64,000 nt of DNA, taken from assembly GCA_951804985.1 (NCBI GenBank), contig OX638133.1, positions 12,730,501-12,794,500 of the forward strand. Reading direction: 5' to 3'. Positions within the stretch are counted from its first letter, which is position 1, and the number at the start of each line of letters is the position of its first letter. Below the pieces are notes generated by a model. That model made no database searches. It worked only from the letters and a program-made list of their open reading frames with translations, and had not been told where the DNA came from. Of this stretch, positions 25,583-37,856 are shown in pieces. Both the position numbers and the translations under genes were made by a program. Source of the stretch: Dryomyza anilis (taxonomy: Eukaryota > Arthropoda > Insecta > Diptera > Dryomyzidae).

Positions 25583-26895
25583 TGTCTGCCTCAGTATGTG
25601 GTGTGTGACAAACATCATAACGTTTGGCAAATACATTGCGGCAAGGGACTAGGACAGACATTATGTTGTGGACTATGAAAATGTTGTTTTTGTTTTAAGC
25701 TACTCTCCGTTAAATCTATAATTTTGATAATAATTCATTTGTCTTTTATATATTTAACCAATTGATATGTTTACAATTTGTGTACTGCAAATATATTTTT
25801 AGAAAAAATACTGTTTATGTAGTATAAAAAATAGAATGTCCGTCATAGATTTCATAAAACTAATAAATACTATACTACAAACTTATATTTTAGTTTGTAA
25901 TTGAATTTTTTTAAATTTATTTAACGAATTAAATATTTCAATATGTTTACTGCAAATATATGCTTATAGGAAATACTAATTTCAATGAATAACACATATT
26001 ATGTATTTTATAAATTTCATAAAACTAATAAATATTATTTTTAACGAAATTCCATTTTATTTTGACAACCATAAATATTGTTTAATACGTATTTGACAAC
26101 CATGAAAATTGTTTAATTCGTATTTTTCAACCATAAATATTATTTAATTTGTATTTTACAACTATAAATATTGTTTAATTCGTATTTCATTATATCTGGC
26201 ATAATGCCACGAAAATAACAACTTCATTTATGAAGTTGTCTGTCTGAGTATGTGGTTTGTGACAAACATCAATACGTTTGGCAAATACATTGCGGCAAGG
26301 CACTAGGACAGACATGTTGTGGAGTGTGACAATGGTGTTATTAGCTACTATAAGCTAAATCTGTATTTTTGATTATAACTCAATTGTCTTTAATTTATTT
26401 AACCCATGAAACATACCAATATGTTTACTGCAAATATATTTTTACAGAAACTACTGTTTATGTAGTATAAAACATATAATATTCGTCATAGGCTTCATAC
26501 AATTAATAAATACTATACACCAAACTTATATTTTAGTTTATAATTAAAATGTTTTTAGTATATTTAACAAATTAAACATTTCAATATGTTTACTGCAAAC
26601 ATATGTACAAAAAATAGTGTTTATGTAGAATAACAAATATTTTGTGCTTCACAAACTTCATAAAACTAATAAGTATTAGTTTTAAAGAAATTCCATTTTA
26701 ATTTGACAACCATATATTTTTTTTACTTCGTATTTGACAACCATAAATATTGTTTAATTCGTATTTGACAACCATAAATATTGTTTAATTCGTATTTGAC
26801 AACCATGAATATTGTTTAATTCGTATTTGACAACCATAAATACAGCTTAATTCGTATTTCATTATATCTGGCATAATGCCATGAAAATAACAACC
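25583..26895 (+). repeat. tandem duplication of a ~656-bp segment
   Basis: The first copy is about 25583-26239 and the second 26240-26895. Both start with CTGAGTATGTGGTTTGTGAC-like text and GTTTGGCAAATACATTGCGG. They continue with TTTACTGCAAATATATT, and end in an internal 31-bp repeat (TTGACAACCATAAATATTG unit; ~4 copies at 26070-26185 and ~5 at 26700-26855) followed by ATCTGGCATAATGCCA. Confidence 0.9.
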
Positions 26896-29054
26896 TCAAT
26901 TCAAGAAAAATATTTAGCATTGATAGCAATTAGTTTCCATTGCGCAGTATTTCTATCCATAAAAGTCTTGATCTGCAAATTCTTTTACCTCAAGAAATTA
27001 TATTTTAATGTATGTTATTAAAAGTGAAATTTAGTATTATTATTGTTGTTCTATATTATTCCATTAGTCATTTAAATAACTTCTGCATATCAGGTAGAAT
27101 ATTCTCAATTACCATTTTGATTGTCATGAATTTAACTTCAGCGAATCAAGTAGAATACTATTTAGTACCTTTTTGTTAATGATATTATTTTTATTTTCTG
27201 TTGACATGATATCCATATATTGCGTGACAGACACATAAAACACAGTAAGTTTTCTCTATTCCGTCAGTAAACGAATTCCTGCTAATCTAGAAGAATTGCT
27301 AAGAAACTAATATCTGCAAATCAAGAAGAATGTTCTTAAAAATGATAAAAGAGCAATCTTAAATAGCATCAACTGAAGAGAAAAAATTCAAATCCAAATG
27401 AAGACTATTAGGAACTAAAGCTTAAGAAGATCCTTTTATTTTAAGCACATCACATATTTTAGATTCAATTTACGAATTTCCAAATAGGTGCGTACTATAT
27501 ATGCACACCACTAAAGTATACAACCACCTTTCGAGTTTGTCGTGTGCATTATTTATAAGGCCCGCGTCGCACATTGCGGAACATGTACAAAACCACAAAT
27601 TAGTGGTGAAACGAGATAAACGAGATAATATTGCCAAATGGTAATGTGTGCGGCGTGGCGCGATGACGACCATGAGTGTGTGAGCGCTTATAAAAGTAAT
27701 TAAATAATAAATCAGAGAAATTATTTGACACTTAAAAATTAGCATGACTGAGTGGTGCTGATGCTCGGAATAAAAGCGTGAAAAACCATAAAGTTAAACG
27801 CGCTTTTGGGGGGCTGATAAACGGGTGTAGTAATAGTCAGCATTTGAATGCATAAAATCAAGTCAAATATTTCTTACTATATGAAATACTTAATTTTGAA
27901 TTGCACATAGACCACAAAATTGTGCATTGATCGCTGGCCTTCAGGGCACTGCACATTAAGTATTTCAATAATTCAACTGGTGCGGTTTTGTGGTTTTCAA
28001 TCGAGCAAACTGATGACAATTTAACCTTTAGACACCTGGCAATACGTTGACTATTCATGGACGACATGCATTTGACTTGTGTGGAAACAAAGACAAAATA
28101 TAGGGAAAACATTTGTTTTGCTTTATAAATTAATAATGTGAATGTGTCCGGTGTCCAGTATAATAATATTAATTATTTTATATATGGAAACACGTGTGGT
28201 ATGAGTGACATTTATTTAAATTGCTTTGAAGTTTATTTCATTGATATGTATAGTAAATGTTATTATTAAACAGAATCATAAACAGAATTTAATTCAACAT
28301 CTTTTTAAATATTTCAAATTAAAATTTAGTAGATTTAGCTTAGTGTTATTATTAAATTAATGCTTATACACCCACTAGTCGTATTAGTAACTTTATATAT
28401 TTTATTAATTTCGTTTCAAAAAAATCTATAATTAAATAAATACTTTGGATACACTAAATAAAATAATGTATATTTAAAGATTTCCCACTTTTATTTAAGA
28501 ATTTCATTTGAAAATCAAAGCATAACAAATATAAAGCCTATCGCTATAAAACTTGTGTCTGTCACATGATTCGTTTGAAGTCACTTCCCCCCCAAAAAAA
28601 TTGATATAAAGTAATCTGTAGTTTTCGTTTTATGCTCCCTTTTCTTCGATTTGTGTCATTTCACGTTTTGGCTATATATTTTGAACATAATAACCAATTA
28701 ATTCTCAAAAATAGAGCCGCTATTCATTTTATTATTTTTTTTTGTTCTTTTTCACTTTGTCGACGTTTTTGTTTTATTTAATTAGAAAAATCTATCGTTA
28801 GAAGTTTTGAGTTTATTTGTTACGAAAACTGTGTTGTACGTTGTATTTTAAAAATTAGAACCAATGGAAAAAGTTAAAAATGTTGATGGTTAGCTTGGGC
28901 TATGCTATGAAGATGTTTTTTTTTTTTGATTTCCCTTAAGATCCGAAATGCTAATAAAATCATACGAAAATAGTCTAAAAAATTAAAGTGTGTCGAATTT
29001 AGATTCACATTTTTTAAAAACATATTAGAATATAAACATTTAATGATATATCAT
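26896..29054. other. unique AT-rich intron sequence
   Basis: No exon or repeat is recognised. A CACGTG E-box is at 28191-28196. 27460-27760 is somewhat richer in G+C. Short open frames are unremarkable. Confidence 0.5.
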
Positions 29055-29595
29055 CACTGCCATACCATAGGGCAGAATTAGCATTATTAAAAATGTTGAA
29101 AAATCAAATTATAAAGTTTGAAGTGTTTTAAAAATTACTAAACATTAAATATTTTTGATTTTTTTTTTGTTATTTTAGTTTATTCATCAATTACCATAAC
29201 GTAAATAAAATATCTTTGGGTTTGGACAACTTACAGAAATATAAATAAGGAGTTTGTATAGCTCTATTCTGACTAAAACGTATTTTTTTTTGTTTTTTTG
29301 CCATATCTTTTCATATTTACAAGATAATGTAGTGGTGTTAAGGCATTAATTGTTTGTTTTTAAAGCTCCCATTGATTGTCATTATTATTTAAAAATAATT
29401 TGGCAACATTTTTTCTTGCAAATCGTAAAAATTCAAAATATTATTTTAAAATAATAATTCCAAACGATAGGTGTTTCAAAAACAAACAATTAATAATTTT
29501 ACATCACTATTTCATCATGTACTCATAAAAAGTTATGGTAAAAAAACAAAAATATTCGCCCTTTTGGCATGACAAGATTTTCAGTTTTTCGAATT
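29055..29595 (-). mobile_element. hairpin repeat family copy 2
   Basis: The tail region (29060-29280) is the reverse complement of 12610-12845 (ACTTTATAATTTG and CAACATTTTTAA variants). The hairpin arms are at about 29295-29405 and 29440-29548, sharing TTAATTGTTTGTTTTTAAAG and its inverse. It ends with CCCTTTTGGCATGACAAG, which is in the same orientation as the corresponding motif in copy 1, so this end module is inverted relative to the rest. Confidence 0.7.
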
Positions 29596-30129
29596 TGCCC
29601 TTCTGGTTTTGACTTTTGTGACTTGAAATATCCAACAAAACCACACACGATTTTGGCACAGTATGCTTGAGGCAAAAATACATTTAAAAAATGCAAATGT
29701 CAAAAATTAAACATTCGTCCCAATCAGAGATTGAAAAAAAAACCGTACGCTACACGTACCGTACGTCAAGAGAACACAAACACTATCTTGCAGGGTAGCG
29801 TTTGTGTTTGTGAACACAAACTCTAACGCTACAAAACGAACACTAACAGAAAGAATAGAACACAACGATAACGAATTCCGATGCGTACACATACTCCTTT
29901 TCAATTTATAGTGATTTTTCATAAAACACAAACCGAAAACAGTATACACGAGGTTCGTTAGTGTTGTTTTTAGCGTTATTTTAGTGTTCTTTTTAGAGTT
30001 CTTTTAGAGTTTTTTTAGTGTTTTTTTAGTGTTTTTTTAGTGTTTTTTTTAGTGTTTTTTTAAAGTTTTTTTTAGTGTTTTTTTTAGAATTTTTAAAGAG
30101 TTTTTTTTGTGTTATTTTAAGAATTATAA

Positions 30130-30910
30130 AAAAAATGAAGGGTTTCTGTACCAGAGGTTTTGTGGCGCCTCCACCAAGTGATCGAAGTGGATTAGGCCCC
30201 GCCCTCTTAAAGTGGGCGGAAATCGCTTTTTGAACCAACTTTTTTTTATAGCGGAATTCGATAGAGGAGGTCGAGAAATGGATGTAGCCACCGAGAGGGG
30301 TAGGCCACGCCCACTCCAAGTGGGCGGAAATCGCCTTTTTGTACCAACTTTTTTTTATTGCGGAATTCGATAGATGAGGTCGAGAAATGGATGTGGCCAC
30401 CGAGAGGGGTAGGCCACGCCCACTCCGAGTGGGCGGAAATCGCCTTTTTGTACCAACTTTTTTTTATTGCGGAATTCGATAGTAGAGGTCGAGAAATGGA
30501 TGTAGCCACCGAAAGGGGTAGGCCACGCCCACTCCAAGTGGGCGGAAATCGCCTTTTTGTACCAACTTTTTTTTATTGCGGAATTCGATAGATGAGGTCG
30601 AGAAATGGATGTGGCCACCGAGAGGGGTAGGCCACGCCCACTCCAAGTGGGCGGAAATCGCCTTTTTGTACCAACTTTTTTTTATTGCGGAATTCGATAG
30701 TAGAGGTCGAGAAATGGATGTAGCCACCGAGAGGGGTAGGCCACGCCCACTCCAAGTGGGCGGAAATCGCCTTTTTGTACCAACTTTTTTTTATTGCAGA
30801 ATTCGATAGTAGAGGTCGAGAAATGGATGTAGCCACCGAGAGGGGTAGGCAACGCCCACTCTGAGTTGGCGGAAATCGCCTTTTCGTACCAACTTTTTTG
30901 ATAGCGGAAT
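30130..30910 (+). repeat. left arm array of 109-bp units (inside hAT element)
   Basis: About six units, each with GCGGAATTCGATAG, GAGGTCGAGAAATGGATG and an inner inverted pair (GCCCACTCCAAGTGGGC). Spacing is 109 bp (30344, 30453, 30562, 30671). The 87-codon frames on both strands follow from the unit. Confidence 0.95.
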
Positions 30911-31437
30911 TCGATAGAGAAAATTTAAAATTTATTTCAAGGTTATGTTTTTTGCACTTTAATTTGGCTAATTTATTAAAATTGCACATCACAAATTCAC
31001 TTTATCTTTGTTATAAACTACGGTGTTCTTATGGTGCCCCTAGACAGCTTGAAAATTACGAAAATGTTGAAATTTATTTATTTTAAAATTTTGAGTTTAA
31101 ATTTTTTATGAATTTGTAAAAATTGATGTTTTGTTTAAAATTTTTCGTAAACAAATGATGAGTCTTTCAAACAGTGTTCAAAAAAAAGTAAATGGCGCCT
31201 GATATTTGAAAGATGACTTAACCTGTATATACTTCAACCATGATATATTCTATTTGTACTTCTAATATATTTTATAAATTTCAAATATAAAAAAAAAATC
31301 AATCAGCTCAAGCAAGTTTCGAGATGAGCGGAAGGCGCCGGATTGTTTTTCTTCCAACGAAAAATAAAAGTTAATCAAGTTTTCCGATGAACTGGAAACA
31401 TTTATAAAACAACGCAACATTTTTTTATTTCATAACT

Positions 31438-32530
31438 AGTGGGACATCTATCGAATTCTGCAATAAAAATAGTTGTTACAATAAGGCGATTTAAGCCCAC
31501 TCCGAGTGGGCGAAATGGATGTAGCCCCTCTCGATGGCTACATCCATTTCTCGACCTCTTCTATCGAATTCCGCAATAAAAAAAAGTTGGTACAAAAAGG
31601 CGATTTCCGCCCACTTGGAGTGGGCGTGGCCTACCCCTCTCGGTGGCTACATCCATTTCTCGACCTCTTCTATGGAATTCCGCAATAAAAAAAAGTTGGT
31701 ACAAAAAGGCGATTTCCGCCCACTCCGAGTGGGCGAAATGGATGTAGCCCCTCTTCTATCGAATTCCGCAATAAAAAAAAGTTGGTACAAAAAGGCGATT
31801 TCCGCCCACTCGGAGTGGGCGTGGCCTACCCCTCTCGGTGGCCACATCCATTTCTCGACCTCATCTATCGAATTCCGCAATAAAAAAAAGTTGGTACAAA
31901 AAGGCGATTTCCGCCCACTCGGAGTGGGCGTGGCTTACCCCTCTCGGTGGCTACATCCATTTCTCGACCTCTTCTATCGAATTCCGCAATAAAAAAAAGT
32001 TGGTACAAAAAGGCGATTTCCGCCCACTCGGAGTGGGCGTGGCCTACCCCTCTCGGTGGCCACATCCATTTCTCGACCTCATCTATCGAATTCCGCAATA
32101 AAAAAAAGTTGGTACAAAAAAGGCGATTTCCGCCAACTCGGAGTGGGCGTGGCTTACCCCTCTCGATGGCCACATCCATTTCTCGACCTCCTCTATCGAA
32201 TTCCGCAATAAAAAAAAAGTTGGTACAAAAAGGCGATTTCCGCCCACTCGGAGTGGGCGTGGCTTACCCCTCTCGATGGCCACATCCATTTCTCGACCTC
32301 CTCTATCGAATTCCGCAATAAAAAAAAGTTGGTACAAAAAGGCGATTTCCGCCCACTTTGAGTGGGCGTGGCCTACCCCTCTGGGTGGCTACATCCATTT
32401 CTCGACCTTCTCTATCGATTTCAGCGAAAAAAAAAAGTTGGTTCAAAAAGCGATTTCCGCCCACTTTAAGAGGGCGGGGCCTAATCCACTTCTATCACTT
32501 GGTGGAGGCGATACAAAACCTCTGGTAGTG
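31438..32530 (-). repeat. right arm array of 109-bp units (inside hAT element)
   Basis: About nine units in reverse orientation to the left arm. One unit near 31735-31757 is shortened by deletion between GGGCG and CCCCTCTTC. Unit-to-unit identity is very high. Confidence 0.95.
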
Positions 32531-32919
32531 GTAAAAATTTTTAAAATAACACAAAGCAAAACTCTAAAAAAACACTAAAAAAACACTAAAAGAACACTAA
32601 AAAAACACTAAAAAACTCTAAAAGAACACTAAAAAGAACACTAAATTAACGCTAAAAATAACGCTAAAAACACACAAACACTTACTTCGAGATAGAGTTT
32701 GTGTTCCTAGTACACTAAACAAAGTTGTATACTGTTCTGTTTTCGTTGCGTTATATTCGTAGTGTATTAGTTAGTGTTCGCAAACACAAACGCTAAGAAG
32801 GAAGGTAGCGTTAGTGTTTTTCATGTTAGGTTTGTGTTTTCGTAGTGTTCGTATCAAAGAACAGTACAGTACAGTAAGGTACAGTACGTTAGTGTTTTTT
32901 TTCGATCTCTGGTCCCAAT

Positions 32920-33864
32920 GACATGATTGTGACGATATTATAATTATACAATTAAAAGAAAAACTGCGTTTATATATATATATATTTTTTTGAAATGAGC
33001 TGTATTTTTTTATTCGAAATAGTGTCTGCATAGAGCATACAATTTCGATAGCAAGTTTCTTAAAAACAATATTTACCGCAGAAAAAATTTTAAGGTCAAG
33101 GCAGTTTAGACATTTTTTCGACATATTTCCAACTACCAAAGGCGAAGTTTGTATCACACGCTGCCTGTTTTCTGTCCGTTCTTACAATATGCCATAAATA
33201 TGCCATTCAAATTCCACAAAATTTAACAAATTGCTCCCAAAATATTCTATTTATCTGTTAGTTTACCGAAAATAGTACGGATATATTCCTGAAAAATGCC
33301 CAAAATTTTGTCTCGTGTGATAGGGTTAATCGCCACTGTTTAATTATTTCTGTTTCATTTCTTACCAAGTTAAAATCACTGTTTTTGGTAAGAAAATACT
33401 GGAAATTAACTGATTAAAAATTTGTAGATTTATTTTTGAAAATTTCAACTTAACGTATACGTTTTAAAAAAGGAAGAAATCATGCAGTTTAAATATGTGA
33501 TACAGAATTGCAAAGGTAATTTTATTTTCTAATATTTGAATCAAAAACTGTTATACATTTATCAACAGATTATACTATATAACCATAATTTGATTGACTA
33601 GGTTATGCATTTCTTAAACATCCTGTATCTTAAAGTGTGTGCAGAGATAGACATTTTTTATTTAATATTTTCGTTGATTTTCATGTCATAGAAGTATTGA
33701 CATCGATACATCAATAGACCAAACACCCTGTATATGAATTTTCAATGTTTTATTTTTATATTCTTTATTTCAGATGGGAATTTCTGAATTTATTCTGTAT
33801 GTAAAATAAAATATCTTAATTTCATTGGATACCTTTTGAATTTGAAATTATATATCATATATAT
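32920..33864. other. unique AT-rich sequence; continuation of hAT target
   Basis: The first ~20 bp (GACATGATTGTGACGAT) are the right half of the GGCATGACAGTGACGAT repeat tail split by the hAT insertion. Beyond that, a diverged ATATGCCATAAATATGCC patch is at 33188-33210. No gene seen. Confidence 0.5.
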
Positions 33865-33868
33865 ATAT

Positions 33869-34400
33869 TGTTACGAAATGATGTAATTTGCCCCATAGTG
33901 CAAGCAATCAACAATAATAAATGAGACGCAAGACAATTCAGCGCACTAAGCATGTGTTAGAAAGAGACGGAAGATCATTCAGCGCACTGAGGCAGTGTGC
34001 GAGAAAGAGATGGAAGATCAGCGCATTAAAACACATGAGTGCGAATGAGATGCCAATAGCATGCGTCATTCACGAAACGAGTGAAGGTTCTCGAAACATG
34101 TCGAAGCTTGTCGAAACGTGTGGAACTGATGCATGTAGTATATAAGGGCGCCGCAATTGAGGCACAGCACTTCAGTAGTGATTGTAAAGTGGTCGAGTGC
34201 AGCTCGTGTGATAAATGCCAAGTTAAATTGTGGACATGAAGATGTTGTTAGAATTTGTTATTAGTAAAGTTGTTTATTAAAGTGAATTAATAAAGTTAAT
34301 TGTTATAATTTAAACCAAACATAATAGTGTTTTTATTTTGTACACAATCCAGAGATACGAACTTGTAGAACAGTTTTCCGTAGACTGAATTTTTGTAACA
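33869..34400 (+). mobile_element. gypsy-type solo LTR (532 bp)
   Basis: It starts TGTTACGAAATG and ends TTTTTGTAACA (TG…CA with 6-bp TGTTAC/GTAACA inverted ends), flanked by ATAT at 33865-33868 and 34401-34404. Inside are a TATA box (TATATAA, 34139-34145), a possible initiator TCAGTA at 34172-34177 and an AATAAA at 34289-34294. Internal AGCGCACT-containing repeats occur upstream. No internal retroelement genes flank it, so it is the product of LTR-LTR recombination. The superfamily (Ty3/gypsy-like) is inferred from ends and duplication size. Confidence 0.85.
34083..34095 (+). promoter_or_regulatory. perfect heat-shock element in the solo LTR
   Basis: GAAGGTTCTCGAA has three alternating nGAAn/nTTCn modules with correct 5-bp spacing, about 45 bp upstream of the LTR TATA box. 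This matches the HSF consensus; function is not shown. Confidence 0.45.
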
Positions 34401-34404
34401 ATAT

Positions 34405-35265
34405 TATTTTTAAATTTCAATTAAATTATTTCAAATATAATTATTACCTAAATTACACTTGTAGCTCGCCTATAAGCTAAACCCCCTGTTAAATACAAAA
34501 TCAAATAAATTAATGTCTGTCAGAAAACATATGTTATATGTTCAGAACAATAGAATGACAACTATTGAAATTACAGTGTATTGAAAAAAAGTCAATATGA
34601 AAATTATGACATTGCCGAAGATTGTCATTTCCGCCAGCATATCGTGATTAAATGCAAATGAAAAGAAATAAAATCAAATCATATAAAATGCGAAAATCAC
34701 TCACAGATCCTTCCTGCAAAAGCACTCACAGCTTATTATGCAGAGTTATACAGTGGCAAAACAACCACCAAGGACCTAGTGGTGAATAAAGGTGGGATGA
34801 TGAGGAGGACCAAAAACAAGGGAAACAGCTGCAGCAATAGGTGCTGTCTGCTTTATGATATAACATAGAGGCCTTAGATGTTTGTGGTTTTTGTGCATTT
34901 CGCTGCATTTCCATATCTCGCTGACTGTATGACTGACTAAATGACTGACTAAATGACTGCCTAAATGACGACTAAATGACTGACTAAAGTACTGACTGAC
35001 AGCCTGTATGACAAACGAACTGACAACACGAGTGTGTGAAAATGAACAGAACTGTATAGCTTCAGGATGCTGATGAACTTTTGTATTTATAGGAATGTAA
35101 TTGTTTTGTATATTTTTTAAGGGTAAACATTTTGCAGTGTTTTGCTTTTATTTTCTTATTTTGTATTTTATTTTATGTAAAGTTTTATGTAAGACATAAT
35201 ATTGTGGTTGTAAAAATAAAAATAACGATATACCTTTTCTTTTACGTTTTTTAAATTCCCCCAAG
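34405..35265. other. unique sequence with a short TGACTAAA run
   Basis: 34918-35015 repeats ACTGACTAAATG-like units about eight times, imperfectly. No gene seen. Confidence 0.6.
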
Positions 35266-36410
35266 AGAACAGTTAACTCAAAAATTAACTCTTCGCCGAA
35301 ATGTAAAATATTCCGAAATGGAAAATTTACCCAATTGGACATTTTACTGACATGGACATTGGCTCAAAATAGAGACTTTCCCGAAATGGGAATTTCTCTG
35401 AATGTACAATTCTCCTAGTGGTATAGTTTCCCGAAGTCGTTATTGCCTCGAAATGGAAACTTTCACATAATGAAAATTTTCCCGAAATTAACATTTCCCT
35501 AAAATGAAAATTTCCCCGAATAAACAATACCCTAAAATGGTCACTTCCCCCAACTAAACATTTCTCTGAATTGAAATCTTTACAGAAATGTAAATTTTTT
35601 CGAATACAAAATTTCCCCAATTGGACTCAGTTCGGAAATGAACATGAATTGATTATTGCCGAAATGTTCTTTTTTCTCGAATACCAAATTGGCCCAACGA
35701 ACTGAGTCCGAAAATGAACATAGACCTGAAATGCAGATTTTCCCAAATGGCCACTAACTTCCCCAAATGTACAAATCGCCCAATTGTACAATTTCTGAAA
35801 TGGATATTTCCTCGAAATGGATATTTCTCCGAATGTCAATACCCTCAAAAGACCATTTCCCAAATATACACTTCTGAAACGAACTCATTGCCGATATTAA
35901 AAGTTGTGAAATATAAATTTCTCCAATTGAACACTTCCAAAAATGTACACCCAGAAAAAAATTCCCTCAAATCTCATTAAAATTTGTCAATAGGACACTT
36001 ATTGATTTAATAGTATACACAAAACAAATCTTTTCATATAAACTCAATGGCAATGTCATGGTATTTTATAGTATTTAATAGTATTTTCCGATTAAAATAA
36101 TAATTGATCCTATTGCCTATTTTTAATAGTAAAATACTATTATTTATATAGTATTTTTTTCTGGGTGTACAATACGCTTAATTGTACACATTTCCAAAAC
36201 TTATATTGCTTCAAAATAGACATGTCCCCGATTATAAATTTACACAAAAGTAAACTTTACAAAAGGACACATCTGAAAAAAATTCTTTGCCGAAATTGAA
36301 CAATCTCGATTGAACAGTTTCTCGAATTGTGAACTTTTCCTAAAAAGACTTTGATTGAATGGAACACTTTCGCGAAATGAATACTTCTTCAAAATTTCCA
36401 AATAAGCTAG
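35266..36410 (+). repeat. degenerate CCGAAATGGAAATTTC minisatellite
   Basis: The motif TTTCCCGAAATGGAAATTT and relatives (CCCAATTGTACA, CCAAATGGCC) recur about every 16-24 bp across the segment with much divergence. A 220-bp MITE interrupts it at 35948-36167. Confidence 0.7.
35948..36167 (+). mobile_element. 220-bp MITE (CACCCAGAAAAAAA ends), copy M1
   Basis: Termini CACCCAGAAAAAAA / TTTTTTTCTGGGTG, flanked by TA at 35946-35947 and 36168-36169. Removing it restores the array word AAATGTACAAT. Internal ATAGTATTTAATAGTATTTT-type words. Non-coding, Tc1/mariner-like by target site. Confidence 0.9.
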
Positions 36411-36412
36411 CA

Positions 36413-36758
36413 CACTCAGAAAACATAAAACCAATAGTAAGATTCTAAAGGATACGGTACACTAGTTTTTCCTATTACTATATAAAGTATTTCATACTAT
36501 TTTTTAGCTAATAAGATGGTCCACCTTAATTCAATAGGACATGTTATTGATAAAATAGTAATATTACTATTGTTTCAATAGTTTATTTTATAGTGCAATA
36601 CTATTGATTATAAATAGTTTGTGTCACATTAAATAAACTATTATATTAATGTGATAAAACCATTAAAAATACAAAAAAGTACTTTTTCAATTTTATTAGT
36701 AAAAAATCGTTGAATCAATAGGAATTCCTATGAATTTTATAGTTTTTTTTTCTGAGTG
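36413..36758 (+). mobile_element. MITE with CACTCAGAAAA ends, copy M2
   Basis: Ends CACTCAGAAAA and TTTTTTTTTCTGAGTG are inverted. The interior is rich in AATAGT/ACTATT words like M1 but otherwise diverged. 346 bp; the target duplication is not clear. Confidence 0.7.
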
Positions 36759-37551
36759 CGTAATTACCAAAGATATTTATTGAGTATTACTAAAGCAATA
36801 ATATAAAAATAATTGTACCATAATGCAACAAAGTAGAGATTGTATTAACTGAAAACAAAAGACTAACGGACATGCTGAAAAGTGCTCGAGTACAAAACAT
36901 TTTTATTTGAAATGTACTCAAAAGGAAAATGTAGGCAAAAAAAAACTAGAAATACATAAACTGCATATTGTACAATATGCAACATTATGTTGCACGACAG
37001 AAAGACAGACAAAAAAAAACACACACTCACTTAATCTGCAACATTTGTCGGATAAACTATTGCAAATTTGATAGCAATAAAAACGGATTTGCCTGCATGA
37101 ATGAATACATGAATAAATGAATTGTTTCTGATTTTGCATTGAATATTTATGAAATGCTTTTGAGCATTGTGGAGTGGAGTGTAGTATGGTAAGTAATTTA
37201 ATTGTATTTTCGATTGATGAAGAGAATTGTTGGCTACATTTATAAAGGTTACTTGAAATGCGTACAAAATTCTTTTACAATTCAAGAATGTGGCTTTGTT
37301 TTAAGTTTTACTTTATAAATGGGGTGAAACTAAAACCTATTAAGCAATGTTGGGTCATATGGAAAATTTTGAAACAGTGAACATTTTGGATGGTAAAAAA
37401 TATGAATGTTATAAGAAGTTGAAGCCTACAGTTGAAGGTTACAGTTAAAAGTGGTTCAGAGGTTATTTGTCAGATAAAATGTTTGCGGTTTTAAAAACAA
37501 TTGTCATCTGGACAATTTCCTACAGAGACTAGATGATAATGGAATAACATA
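36759..37551. other. unique intron sequence
   Basis: No exon, repeat or RNA gene is recognised. Confidence 0.5.
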
Positions 37552-37553
37552 TA

Positions 37554-37856
37554 AAGGGTTTTTCAACAGGGACGCTAGAAAAGTAGAGCGACAAGAACAG
37601 CAAACGACGCCATATTTCTTGCCGCTCTTTTGACATTTCTCTTCAGTAAGCTTTGCTATTTCATGATGGAAAGATATACGAATTCGAATTTTGGTAGAAA
37701 ATTTTAATAATTTCGACTCGTAATTGGCCCGTATGTCTTTCCATCATTAAATGGCAAACCTTACTGAAGAGAAATGTCAAAAGAGCAGCAAAAAATATAG
37801 CGTCGTTTGCTGTCCATGTCACTCTACTTTTCTAGTGTCCCTGTTGAAAAACCCTT
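37554..37856 (+). mobile_element. 303-bp hairpin MITE, copy P1
   Basis: Termini AAGGGTTTTTCAACAGGGAC and its inverse. Arms of ~128 bp are about 90% complementary (both contain GCAAACGACGC and TGACATTTCTCTTCAGTAAG). TA precedes it at 37552-37553; the right-hand TA is changed to GA. The same length as copy P2. Confidence 0.92.

Larger units (their letters stand above)
29725..32911 (+). mobile_element. 3.19-kb non-autonomous hAT element with long repeat-built inverted arms
   Basis: The ends are CAGAGATTGAAAAAAAA and, inverted, CAGAGATCGAAAAAAAA. Each side is flanked by a perfect 8-bp duplication GTCCCAAT (29717-29724 and 32912-32919). CAG termini with an 8-bp duplication identify a hAT insertion. 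Each arm has a subterminal zone rich in AACACTAAAAA-type motifs and then a tandem array of ~109-bp units in inverted orientation in the two arms. The ~520-bp centre (30911-31437) has no transposase. The insertion interrupts another copy of the GGCATGACA hairpin repeat tail. Arms built of direct repeats resemble Foldback/Galileo, but the duplication length and termini favour hAT. Confidence 0.88.

Noticed and set aside
30026..32578. Many overlapping 60-150 codon frames
   Set aside because: They are translations of the 109-bp repeats in the hAT arms, present on both strands and in inverted copies, with no transposase motif.
34918..35015. TGACTAAA run as AP-1 site cluster
   Set aside because: TGACTAA repeats follow from a short degenerate tandem repeat; no other regulatory context supports a functional cluster.
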